A stretch of DNA of 64,000 nucleotides from Dromiciops gliroides (taxonomy: Eukaryota > Chordata > Mammalia > Microbiotheria > Microbiotheriidae): contig NC_057867.1 of assembly GCF_019393635.1 (NCBI RefSeq), positions 58,168,492-58,232,491 of the forward strand. Reading direction: 5' to 3'. Below, one piece after another: positions 53,984 to 64,000 of the stretch (its first letter is position 1; each line of letters begins with the position of its first letter). The notes beneath the pieces are model-generated. The model saw only the letters and a program-made list of their open reading frames with translations. It ran no database searches and was not told where the DNA came from. The position numbers and the translations under genes are program-made.

Positions 53984-54235
53984 GGGCAGCTAGGTGGTGC
54001 AGTGGATAGAGCACTGGCCCTGGATTCAGGAGGACCTGAGTTCAAATCTGCCCTCAGACACTTAACACTTAGTAGCTGTGGGGCAGCTAGGTGGTGCAGT
54101 GGATAGAGCACTGGCCCTGGATTCAGGAGGACCTGAGTTCAAATCCGACCTCAGACATTTAACACTTACTATCTGTGTGACCCTGGGAAAGTCACTTAAC
54201 CCCAATTGCCTCACCAAAAAAAAAAAGAAAAAAAA
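53984..54235 (+). mobile_element. SINE dimer: truncated SINE joined to full SINE
   Basis: The first monomer (53984-54078) runs from the head to 'gctgtg' and then passes directly into a second, full monomer (54079-54235) with an A tail. The only duplication, agcaagactggg, surrounds the whole dimer (53972-53983 and 54238-54249). There is none between monomers. The dimer was therefore copied as one RNA. The monomers share 'gtgcagtggatagagcactgg', unlike many other copies here. Confidence 0.9.
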
Positions 54236-54289
54236 AAGCAAGACTGGGTCACTACTGGTCAGGAAAGCTGTAGAGAAAAGGATTCCTCC

Positions 54290-54475
54290 CTCTCTTGTGT
54301 CCTCAACCCCTTTGGCATTCTGTCGATGTCCATGAACCCTTTCTCATTTTGTTTAAATGTATAAAATCAAATCCACAGGATTACATTAAAATTCCACCAA
54401 TTCCACTAAAATACAGTCATCAAAATATTTAAAAAGCATGGATTCCAGGTTAAAAGCCCTGTTGTAGAGGGAATG
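54290..54475. mobile_element. hAT-like MITE
   Basis: 'cctcaacccctttggcattc', 'gtttaaatgtataaaatc', 'accaattccactaaaatacag', ending 'ttccaggttaaaagccctg'. Confidence 0.6.
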
Positions 54476-54479
54476 GGTT

Positions 54480-57400
54480 GGACTGGAGGGTGTCTAAAAT
54501 TCTTTCCAACTCTGAGATTGTAATTCTGTGTCTTCTTTAGAAAATACTCTTATCTTCTAATTATTAAAATATACTCTTCTCTATCAAGTTAGCATTACCA
54601 CCTCTTAAAACTCAGTTTTCTAAGCAGCCAGGGCAAGATTCATCTTCAGTGCCTAGTCCTACCTGACTGTATTGAGAAAGGAGAAAGTGAACTGGAGACC
54701 AGTATACTACAGCTACCATAATTTATATTGAGTGGAAAAGTTTGTTTGAATGGACTTCAAGGGATGAGATATTGCTGAATAAAAGAGGTAAAGCAAGGCA
54801 GATTCCTATTCTCTCTCCCAGAGCACTGTGTTGGCTGTGTGAGAAAAGATAAGTCCACTATTGGAGAAGATAGCTGTTGTCAGAGGCAAGCCAGGTCTCA
54901 GTGAGACAGAAGGAATACGATGAAGAGGAGATCATTCATTATGGAACAGGAATTCCAAAAGGCACAGTGGAAAGGCTTGGGCAGGATGGGAGCAGGACAT
55001 GGGTGGGGTAAGGTTGAGGAGGATGAGAATGAGAGAATGGGAGGGGGGGGGATGAGTACAGTTTTCTCTTAAATGATCAGTGATTAATTAGCATAGGGGT
55101 AGGGAGAAAAAACAGAAGTCATAGGGGCAATAATGGGTGCAGAGGAATAGTGAAGCTCATTGTCTCTAAGTGTTGTTGCACAGGGAGCTAGGCTGGGCCT
55201 TGGTTTACTATGTCACCTGGATGCCTGTGGAGGGGGTGGGGTGCGTGAAGAGTGAAGAGGGAGAAAGTGGAAGAGATGGGCTGTGTACCTTTGCTAGCTG
55301 AGTCCTTCTACTGGCTGTCACCTTTTTATTCAGACTCCTGTCTCTGGACATACAACTCATTTTCACATCCCTTCATAAGTCATTAGGCATGTTTGCATGA
55401 TACTCAAACCATTGATTGATTCAGTCCACCAAGCAGTTAATTTACTAAGGCTAGGGGAAGTCAGGGTGGGGGCGGGAATCACACAGCCAAGTTATTTGTT
55501 TTGGATAATTACACAATTATAGGATGACATGAGCAATAGCTACCCATGAGAGCATTTGGTTTGATGCCCTCATTTTGTAGACAATCATATTGAAGCTCAG
55601 ACAAATGAATAAGTAACATGTGACCATGCCAAGACTAGAACCTAGGGCTCCTGACTTCTCCTCCCCCCAGCTTATATAGGATGTGTATATGTACACATAT
55701 ACACACCACACACTCCAGCAGTTTGGCTGTTTTTTTCCACATTTAACCTCTTCTGCTATTCCTGTAGATACTGCTGTGATTGACTCAAATGTGCCATGCC
55801 TTATTGCCTCCACTGTTACTTTCCATTTTGTTTGTCATTCTGGACTATTAGAGAAGTATCTGAAATTTTAGGGAAGATTTTATATGCCATCAACTTTTAT
55901 TCAGCTTCTATATGTAAAACAAGTATGTAATGTATGCAAATTTATGGCATTACAGCAATAATAAATAATAATGATATATAACTGAGAATTCAATATTTAT
56001 AAAGTGCTGGGCTTTTAAATATAGCACTTTGATAATTATTACTAGAATTATTCATTATTTATGTATAATAACAAATAGGAATAGAACATATTCATTAAAA
56101 TTTGAAAAGGAAAAATATCTACTTGTTATCTCTTTGATGAATCCAGACGATTAAGGGCTTTGTAAATTAATGGTTATTGTCGCACATTTTGCTTGCCATT
56201 TATCTGACTCTTTTGCCTGACGATGAATGTGCCTTACTTAATTTCGAACTGAAACTTTTAGCCAATAGTAAAAGTGGAAATGTCTCAGTGGATGATCAAG
56301 TGGGTCAGTGTTTGAGAAATTCATCATATTCACTCAAACTTCTCTTTGCCTGTTTCTCCATATAGGAAATTCTTCAAAGTGTAGCTCAGTCCCCTCTTCT
56401 TCCATGAGGCCTTCCCTGACTCACATGTCTGCTCTTATATTCCCACTCCTCTCAGAGTTCACATATATTCACTTGTTTTGATTTGCAGCATGGTACAGTG
56501 GATGAGAGGCCTTGACTTAGAGTCAGTTATATAATTTTAGAAGTGATCCAGTCCAATTTCCCCTTCAAGGATGCACCTTTTCATTCCCAGTGATGAAGAC
56601 TTAATTACCTTTTTTACTATCCCATTCAACTCTTACACAAATAAAATTGTTTAGCAAATGTTAGTACTACTCACATAGATTTCCTGTATTGCAAATGAAT
56701 GGAAGGAAGTGTCAATATTTCTAGCATGCTTGTAAAATTATTTTGCAACAAGGCACTTTGCATTGGACAAAAAAAGAGAAATAGAAAAGAAAAAATATAT
56801 TTTTAATTTCCTCTTTGGTCCCTTCATGTCCTCCTGCTTCTGCAGTAGTCTGTGGTTTCCATGATGCTTGTATAAAAAGGAAGAAGCAGGTTTCTGCTCT
56901 AGACAGCCATTTGGCTTTTTTTTCATTTCTAATAAACTCTCAATAACCTGTTTTTAGAGAGAAAGGGACCTCATGTTTCAACTCAACCAAAGTTCTGAAA
57001 AATGTCTATCTACATTTAAAAGCCTTTATTACATATTCCTGTCTCTACATTTTCTTCCCATTTGCTTGGGCTACTTGAATCTTTACTATGGTAAACAAAC
57101 CAAATGCATCTTGTCATTCATTCTAATAGCCTTGGGCTTGAAAGACACACAGGTCATTTCAACAGCCACAGAAAACACATTGGGTTTTCTAATTTGAAGT
57201 TAATTACATATTTCAATTATTTTCACTGAGGTACATCTTGAGATGAGAAATGCCATCTGGTTATTAAATTCCTGGAATCCTAATAGTTTATTTCATTTGT
57301 AGTGCTTTCATGGCTTTTAATTCCCTGATGTCCAATAAATTTTTTCTTGAAGTAAAATAATGTGGATAGTGTGGCCAGCTATTCGATATGCCACACAGTG

Positions 57401-57860
57401 GAAATGACTGCTCATGTTTGATTGACAGTGGAAACTGAGCCATTCACCTGACATCAGTAAAGATTGCTGCATTTTGTCCCCTTTGCATGTGATGCCTTTG
57501 TTTTAAAGGCTTTCCATCCTGAAGATAAGCATGATTTTTTTTCCTTGATAAGAATTATCTACACTCCTCACTATATCCTTTTCAGGAAGGCAGTGTTCCT
57601 CCAAAGGTGAGGGCTTTTGTGTCTTTCTTCAGTCCCCCCAAATTTTGTACACCCTGAGTCTAGTCAGAACCAAGAAAGGCCCAAGCACCTCTAAAGGCAG
57701 AAGGAAGCACCCATTTGCCAGTTGATTAAAGTTAGGGGTATCAAACAAAGGGCATTTGATTATCAGTTAATTCATTTGAATTGGCCAACTTTTTTCCTGA
57801 AATTATGATTCAAATGTAATATTTGTTATAAAATACTGTACCATGACATAAAATTGACCT
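54480..57860. other. longest repeat-poor stretch, no gene recognised
   Basis: About 3.4 kb with little recognisable repeat, apart from an L2 piece at 56360-56465 ('catgaggccttccctgactc') and a SINE-like head at 56495. Includes AT-rich 55900-56170 and a block at 57350-57540 ('ccacacagtggaaatgac', 'gattgacagtggaaactgagcc') that reads like conserved non-coding DNA. No coding frame is supported. Confidence 0.4.
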
Positions 57861-57869
57861 GAATAGAAT

Positions 57870-58045
57870 ATGGCAACATGGATAGTGGGTGGATGGACTA
57901 GCCTTGGAACCAGGAATACCTGGGCTCACCTCTTTTCCTTGTCATATACTAAATGTGTAACCAGGAGCACTTCAGTTAACCTCTTAATAGCCCAGGCAAC
58001 TTTTCAAGACCCATAGGAACATACAGATGAGTTGCTGACCTTCCC
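57870..58045 (+). repeat. MIR-like SINE, variant tail
   Basis: 'agccttggaaccaggaatacc', 'taaatgtgtaaccaggagc', 'gcccaggcaacttttcaag'. Same tail type as 7488-7710. Confidence 0.5.
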
Positions 58046-58049
58046 ATAG

Positions 58050-58690
58050 CAATGAAATCATAGAATGACAAAGTGTTTAAACATTTAAACAATTAAGATA
58101 AGGCTCCTCTAATCCAAGGCTGCATTCCAGATAGCAGGAGGAGGAAGGGAGTCTAAGGTATCAGTGTTGTGACTTAACATATTCTTTCCAGTTGAGAGTA
58201 CCACAAGCCTAAGAAAGGTTTTCATATTATTGAGTGGCAGTGTAGTGTCAAGCCTATATAAAAATCAGATGAACAAGATGATTAATAAATAAAGGTATTT
58301 ATTCAGGGTGAAGAAATTGCAGTCCATAACAACACACTGTCTCTCTGAACCAAGGAAGTTCATTGAGAGAAATTGCAGAGATTTTATATATATATATTCA
58401 GGAGAGGTGGCTACATAGATAGATGGAACAGCCAGTGGGTCATAGGTTATTTATTGCAAGGTGATAGACCTTCCTGGAAGAAAACCACAGGATCTGTTTA
58501 GACCACTTCTAGCCAACAAAGGCAGGCTGCTGACCAGGCCCCAAGCCAGGGTCACCTGTATAATCATCAGAATAGCCAAACTGCAGGAAGAGAAGCTGTT
58601 GCAGAACTGTCCTTAGTGCTTACTCTCCAGGAAGAGGGGCAGTTAGAAACTGCTGGCCAAAGCAGAGATTCCCAGGAGTTTACTTTAGGA
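58050..58690. other. unassigned, possibly repeat-derived
   Basis: No gene. On the minus strand AATAAA-type words near 58285-58300 and a self-contained composition hint at an old LTR-like element, but no ends or duplication can be shown. Confidence 0.3.
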
Positions 58691-58700
58691 TCAAGGGATA

Positions 58701-58847
58701 GGGGCAGCTAGGTGGCACAGTGGATAAAGCACTAGTCCTGGATTCAGGAGGACCTGAGTTCAAATCTGGCCTCAGGCACTTGACACTTACTAGCTGTGTG
58801 ACCCTGAGCAAGTCACTTAACCCTCATTGCCCTGAAAAAAAAGAAAG
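58701..58847 (+). mobile_element. tRNA-derived marsupial SINE, short form
   Basis: Sense copy with A tail. Flanking similarity is short ('tagggg'). Confidence 0.88.
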
Positions 58848-58849
58848 GA

Positions 58850-59135
58850 GTAGGGGATGATTAGGAATCTCTAGTCAGAAGAGGATATGTGGGGGGGGGG
58901 GTCCAGAATTTCCCAGGGATTGACAGTAGAATAGTAGATGGAGCACTGAGCTTGGAATCAAGAAGCAAAACTGAAGAAAAATGAGGAATGAGTTCAGCTT
59001 TCTTTTGTCCCATATATCTCAGGCTAATTTGAAATCTTTGCTCTTCTAGTTCTTGGCACAGTCTTTTTTGTTTGTTTGTTTGTTTGTTGCCTTTAGCCCT
59101 GACCCTCAATCTCATCTCATTCTAGGCTTTACTGC
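58850..59135. other. unique sequence with simple repeats
   Basis: A G-run at 58891-58900 and a (TTTG)n tract at 59068-59088. No gene. Confidence 0.4.
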
Positions 59136-59153
59136 TCACCACAGTGTTATTTT

Positions 59154-59319
59154 ATTTTGTTTTTGTCTTTGTCTTTGTTTTTGCAGGGCAATGAGGGTTA
59201 AGTGACTTGCCCAGGGTCACACAGCTAGTTAAGTGTCAAGTGTCTTGAGGCCAGATTTGAACTCGGGTCCTCCTGAATCCAAGGCCAGTGCTTTATCCAC
59301 TGCACCACCTAGCTGCCCT
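59154..59319 (-). mobile_element. tRNA-derived marsupial SINE, short form
   Basis: Minus-strand copy with a (TTTGTC)n tail complement. Duplication acagtgttatttt / acagcgttacttt at 59141-59153 and 59320-59332. Confidence 0.9.
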
Positions 59320-59334
59320 ACAGCGTTACTTTTT

Positions 59335-61195
59335 AAATATTAGTCCTCTACTACTTGCTCTTCCTTCCATATTATCCACATATCATTATAAAATCTAATT
59401 TCATCGATGAGTTTACTGTGCAGACACATCGTTCATTTCCTCATTGGAATCATTTAGGTTTTTGTCATATGAGCTTTGTAAGAGGCACAATGGAAAAGGT
59501 GAGAAGTGAATGGTCAAGGGCTTAGTCCTTCCTCCACAGGTAACTCTCTACAGTATTGTTGGGTTCCAGGATTAATTATGGTTCCTCTGGTCCATGAATG
59601 GGTAGACACAAGGTTCCTGGACAAGCTACACACAGGGATTGTCCAGAGGAAAGTCCATTGTTTCAACTTCTTGACTTTTATGTGTGAATGTGCTCACTCA
59701 AAATATGGCACCTTTCAAAACTTCAAATGGGCTACTAAAAGTCAGACAATCTGTAATTTCATGGAGTAGATTGGAGAATTCAACTGATTAGGGATTCCTA
59801 GACAGAATCCCAACTACATATTTGTTAACTATCAGAAGAGAGGAACACTAATTCACAAAAGAAACTACCTAAGGGGAAAAAACAGAAATCAAACACATGA
59901 TCTCAGATACTGATTCGCAAATGCATAAAGCAAAAAATAATAATAATGATAATAATTATATTTAAAATTAGGATACAACTGAAACAATCAAACAATAACA
60001 ACAAAATTTCTCTCTCCTCTCCCTACTAAGTGGTCAGTGACATTTTGTGGCAGAAACATATGGCCACAGGAGACCTATGCTTGCATACAGCTTGAAAGGA
60101 GAATTCAAGGGCATTGATTCCTAAAACCCAACATTCTGTGTGGAGTGGGGCTGAGGAGAAAGAGCTAAATAGTTGGAATAGGGATCCTGCTGCTTGGGAT
60201 GGTAGAACTCAGAGTAGAGTTGATAAATTGATAAGTGAGGAATATCATCACTGGCCCTAGAGTAAGGGGTCTAGATGAAAGAGCATGGTACTGCTCAAGC
60301 CAAGGTCTTCATCTGAGCCAGAAAGAAGCAGGAGATGGTGGAGATTCTGGCCAACTACCAGTGTAATGTGCTCTGCAGAGAGTGGGCACAGTGAGCCTAA
60401 CAGAGCAACTCATACCATCAAGATGTCTGACCTAGCAAGGAGCCTGAGCATCATGAGTGGAAATGAATGGCTCTGTAACATCAGAGTTCTTCATATGTGG
60501 GCTCCATCTTTCATAAATCGCTATCTTTGATAATTCTCTCCGATTCATGGTTCTGTATGTATGCGGAAGAATTCTCTAAATTTATAGGGGGATTATTCTA
60601 TTACAGTGGTTCCCATTTAATGGTTCATGAACCCCTTTGTCCATGACAATTGTCCAAGGAATTCATGCCAAAAATTCTTCAGTGGTACTTTAAACAGTAA
60701 GTAATTGCCTAATTATGTTACAAATATATTTTTCCTTTGTGACAACAAGCATTTGCATGTTTGAAGCAGTATAGGTTTGTTTCTACAGTGATTTGGAGCT
60801 TACTTGGGCAATAGTTATCATAGTAGTTATTGTAAAAATTTAAGGAATATATCTAAATTACTGTGAGGATTCACAACACAATATTTTGGTGAAATGAGTT
60901 CTCAGAACAAAAAAAAAACATTCAGAACCATCTTCTAGTGTAAATCTTCTTGCTATGGCATTTCAATAAATGCCACTGGGTTAAAATAGTTGTGTCCTCT
61001 GGCTGACTATCAAAAGATAAACACATCAGTAGGGGCTCGTAAATTATAGTTTTAAAGGTGCAGGTGCAGAGTAGCTTGAAAATGGAATAGACATTCATTC
61101 CCTGGAGAACTTACCCTGTGAGTTGGGAGGTGCCCCAGAAAACTACAACTACCTACCATCTGCAAAACATCAATTAATATTTACTAAATCAGCCT
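59335..61195. other. mostly unique DNA, no gene recognised
   Basis: A possible MITE end at 60603-60655 ('agtggttcccatttaatgg', 'catgaacccctttgtcc'). The 81-codon frame at 60285-60530 has no motif. Otherwise no repeat seen. Confidence 0.35.
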
Positions 61196-61309
61196 TTAAA
61201 TACTGCCTCAGCTACTGACACAAATTGAAGGAGAGACTTATAAGTTGTCTGGTGAATTTGACTTTGGATGCTGCATTAACTCTAAAGGTTGATCAAGGTA
61301 CTGTTGTTT

Positions 61310-61490
61310 AGGCAGTTCCATGAATATCATTAAGGAACTGGGAATATTTATCTTGGAGAAGAGAAGACTTAATGAGGACACAATAGCTGTCTTGATGTAT
61401 TTGAGTGGTTGTCATCTGACAGAAAGAAGACAGAACTAGGAGCAATACATGGAAGTTTTAGAGAGGCAGATTGTGATTTTATGTTAAAAA
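61310..61490 (+). repeat. CR1/L3-like LINE 3' UTR fragment, sense
   Basis: 'aaggaactgggaatatttatc', 'ttggagaagagaagacttaat', 'gacacaatagctgtcttgatg', 'agaactaggagcaatacatgg' are good family landmarks. Confidence 0.75.
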
Positions 61491-61734
61491 AAATCCCTGC
61501 CCTCCTGAAATGGAAAGATTTGTTGGTGGTGTTCAACCTTCATTTTTGAAGAGGACCAATGATATCATGGGGGAGAGAAGGAGCTGTAGATTGGATTCAT
61601 GGTTAGGTATGGGTGGGAATTAATAGTCTTATCAGGTTCCATTCAACTAGGATTCTGTGATTCTTTGAAAAGAATCATAGCAAGGTCATCTGGAAATATT
61701 GCTCTGGTACACAAAGAACCAAACTTTCACTCTT

Positions 61735-61878
61735 TTTTTTTTGTAAGGCAATTGGGGTTAAGTGACTTGCCCAAGGTCACACAGCTAGTAAGTGTTAAGT
61801 GTCTGAGGCCGGATTTGAACTCAGGTACTCCTGACTCCAAGGCCGGTGCTCTATCCCCTGCGCCATCTAGCTGCCCCT
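61735..61878 (-). mobile_element. tRNA-derived marsupial SINE, short form
   Basis: Minus-strand copy. Perfect 14-bp duplication aaactttcactctt at 61721-61734 and 61879-61892. Confidence 0.94.
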
Positions 61879-61907
61879 AAACTTTCACTCTTAAAAGTAA
61901 CATTGAG

Positions 61908-62056
61908 GGGACAGCTAGATGGCGCAGGGGATAGAGCACCAGCCTTGGAGTCAGGAGTACCTGAGTTCAAATCCGGCCTCAGACACTTAACACACTTCCT
62001 AGCTGTGTGACCCTGGGTAAGTCACTTACCCCAATTGCCTCACTCTTTAAAAAAAA
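61908..62056 (+). mobile_element. tRNA-derived marsupial SINE, short form
   Basis: Sense copy 29 bp beyond the previous, antisense one. Perfect 15-bp duplication aaaagtaacattgag at 61893-61907 and 62057-62071. Together they make a head-to-head inverted pair. Confidence 0.94.
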
Positions 62057-62094
62057 AAAAGTAACATTGAGCCAGACTACTCTACTACTCTACC

Positions 62095-62290
62095 TGGGCC
62101 TTGGAAAGAACTCTGTATTTAGAGTGAAAGGACCTGAGTTAAAATTCCAGTTCTGAGTTGCTATCTGTGTGTCCTTAAGCAAACGATTTAATTTTTTCTC
62201 ACTTTGCTCATCTATAAAATGAGAGAATTGGACTACATGACCTCAAAAGTCCAACGCAACTCTAAATCTGTGATGATCTTGTGATCTCAA
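62095..62290 (+). repeat. MIR-type SINE, sense
   Basis: 'agagtgaaaggacctgagtt', 'cactttgctcatctataaaatg', 'ggactacatgacctcaaaag'. Confidence 0.65.
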
Positions 62291-62394
62291 TGAAATAAAG
62301 AATATGGTGTCAGGCCATTTGGGTACCAGTGATCATAGTTGTGCTGTATTGGTAGGTGGCCATATAGCAACATGGTGGCTACATTAAAACTAGA

Positions 62395-63245
62395 AAGGCA
62401 AATTGGAAGCCATTCCCCAATTGATAAATGCTCAAAGGACATGAACAGGCAGTTTTTAAAAAAGGAAACCAAGGGTTTAACAACCATATGAGAAAATTCT
62501 CCAAATCACTAATAAATAGAGAAATGAAAATTAAAGTGTCTGAGGTTCTACCTCATACCTTTCAGAATGATAAGACAAAAAAGGAAAATGGTAAGTGTTT
62601 GAAGAGCCATGGAAAAACAGACACATCCATTCACTATTCACGCAGCTGGGAATTAAGTGATATAGCTATTCTAGAAAGCAATTTGGAATCATGGCTAAGG
62701 AGTTACTAAATTAGGCCTATACCCAAAGATATAAAAGAAAGGGGAAAAGGACCCCATTGAACACAAGTACTTAAAGCCACTCTGTGGTAGCAAAGAACTG
62801 GAAACTAAGTGGATACCTATCACTTGGGGATGGCTGGACCAATTATGACATATTAGTTTAATGGAATACTGTTGTGCTATAAGAAATGATTAAAGGGATG
62901 GTTTGAGAGAAACCTGAGTTGACTTTATAAACTGATACAGAGTTAAGTAGTAGGAACCAAAGAGGACAATTTCTAAAATAATAACAATATTATAAAGAAA
63001 AAATAACTTTGAAAGACTTAAGAACTGTGATCAATGCCATGACCAACCAGGATTCCAGAGGACCAATGATGTACTGTGCTCCCCAAATCCTAAAAGGGAG
63101 CTAAATGTACTTAAGATGTAGAATGACACATACATTTTTGGACATGGATAATACAGGAATTTATTTTTCTTGAATATACATATTACAAGAAATTTGTGGT
63201 TTTTTTCTTTTAATAGGGGGGATAAGAGGAAAAGAAAATAAATAT
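62395..63245 (+). mobile_element. L1-like LINE, ORF2 C-terminus and 3' UTR
   Basis: Broken frames resemble the end of L1 ORF2. KDMNRQF (62437) and HMRKFSKSLINREMKIK (about 62485-62538) line up with the human L1 words DMNRHFSKED and KHMKKCSSSLAIREMQIK. Further on, the 'FNGILLCYKK' stop region (about 62857) matches the YTMEYYSAIKK end. Many stops, so old. It is the coding-side neighbour of the 3' UTR at 18485-19035. Confidence 0.72.
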
Positions 63246-64000
63246 TTAAAAAATAAAATAAAACACAACTTTCATTTTTAAAGCATTTGTTAAGCTATAG
63301 GCTGTGTTTGGTCTGCTCAATCTGGTCATATATTTGAAGATAGAAAGATAATTCATTCCTTCCCCAAACTCCATAGTATATGGAGTTCTAAAACTGATCA
63401 TACTATTAGAAGGAACTCTCCTTTCACTTAGCTCTATTCATGAAGCTAAGAACACAGAGGGAAATGTAAGTCCAACCAGAGGAACCCTTGGTCTGCCTTG
63501 CTATTGACCTCTGGTGTTACTTTCATTAAATTATACTGTCTCAACTCTCCATTTCTTGTGAATAATCATAACAGCCTCTTTCACAAAGACATTGAGATGT
63601 TTAATTGAAGCAGGAGAATAGAAAACCCAAACATCAGAACCCTGAGGATAGCAAAGAGAGATGACTGCTTTGGCAAAACCCCATCTTTCAATTTGGCATC
63701 TTCCCTCAAAACGGAATCATGCTATTTCCATGACCTTTGTTTCCATACTTCAAATGGAAACTTAAACCAGATTTGAATGAATTCAAAATTATGAAATTGA
63801 GCTATCATTAATTGCATACCCCAGGGTCCTAAATGACATGAATCTCTCTGCTAGTGTATACATACTGCATTTGACCTCATTTACTGGTTTAAGGCTATGA
63901 CTAACTCTGAAAAGAAGAATGCCAGAATAGGTTGTGGGCTGTGAGCCTCTTGGGGGACCTCACAATTATTGCAGAGGGGTTTTCATGCCCCTATGTGCCC
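63246..64000. other. unique sequence, no gene seen
   Basis: No repeat or coding signature recognised to the end of the window. Confidence 0.4.

Noticed and set aside
53749-54335. Open frames on both strands around the SINE dimer
   Set aside because: The peptides are SINE translations (LGGAVDRALALDSGGPEFKS and its antisense RADLNSGPPESRA).
58050-58690. Possible LTR on the minus strand
   Set aside because: No terminal TG/CA ends or target-site duplication could be found.
62428-62709. 93-codon plus frame as a gene
   Set aside because: It is a decayed piece of L1 ORF2 (HMRKFSKSLINREMKIK).
1-64000. CRISPR arrays, bacterial operons, tRNA or rRNA genes
   Set aside because: None seen; tRNA-like A-box words occur only as SINE heads, and the repeat content is that of a marsupial genome.

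Overview
This window is non-coding nuclear DNA from a mammal, almost certainly a marsupial. It holds about twenty copies of a young tRNA-derived SINE whose head reads like ggcagctaggtggcgcagtgg. It also holds a longer SINE ending in a 'ggaaatggcaaac...gactgaacaac' block, plus MIR-type, L2, CR1/L3-like and L1-like debris, 4-bp-TSD solo LTR DNA and hAT-like MITEs. That mix is typical of metatherian genomes; the species cannot be fixed from sequence alone. No intact protein-coding gene is visible. Nearly all of the longer open frames lie in repeats or read as chance frames.

Layout. 0.3-5.7 kb: MIR-type SINEs, then two antisense CR1/L3-like LINE pieces (one keeps the reverse-transcriptase motif SGVPQGS-LGPVLFNI), pierced by younger SINEs and a MITE. 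5.7-13.7 kb: L2-like and MIR-like sequence, a MIR-like SINE split by two later SINEs, and a marsupial-specific repeat. 13.8-15.0 kb: a 120-bp inverted repeat with one mismatch and a 959-bp spacer, the sharpest unexplained structure here. 15.0-18.1 kb: largely unique DNA, a MITE, a 7SL (SRP) RNA pseudogene, a small palindromic mariner-like element and a composite SINE. 18.5-23.9 kb: an L1-like 3' end, then a diverged tandem array of 540-615 bp units (shorter units at its left end). The array was later hit by an L1-like piece, two SINEs and a processed MYL6 pseudogene. 24.4-29.3 kb: two copies of an unnamed repeat; the second carries four CArG-box matches at a 27-29 bp period. A candidate minus-strand terminal exon with poly(A) signal lies at 28.29-28.57 kb. 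29.4-41.5 kb: SINEs, MIR, L2, MITEs and one decayed coding-like stretch. 41.66-42.43 kb: a CpG-rich, promoter-like island with GC-box, CCAAT and NRF1-like motifs. 42.9-64 kb: further repeats, a solo LTR, a long (GA)n tract, a true SINE dimer, an inverted SINE pair and an L1 ORF2 end.

The window can be read mainly as a layered record of insertions. Target-site duplications (TSDs) let the order be worked out at many places: CR1/L3-like and L2 oldest, then MIR-like and long-form SINEs, then short-form SINEs. Functional candidates worth testing are the CpG island, the possible terminal exon, and several AT-rich unique stretches that look like conserved non-coding DNA. None of these is proven here. 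Repeat family names come from memory of consensus sequences and should be confirmed by a repeat search.
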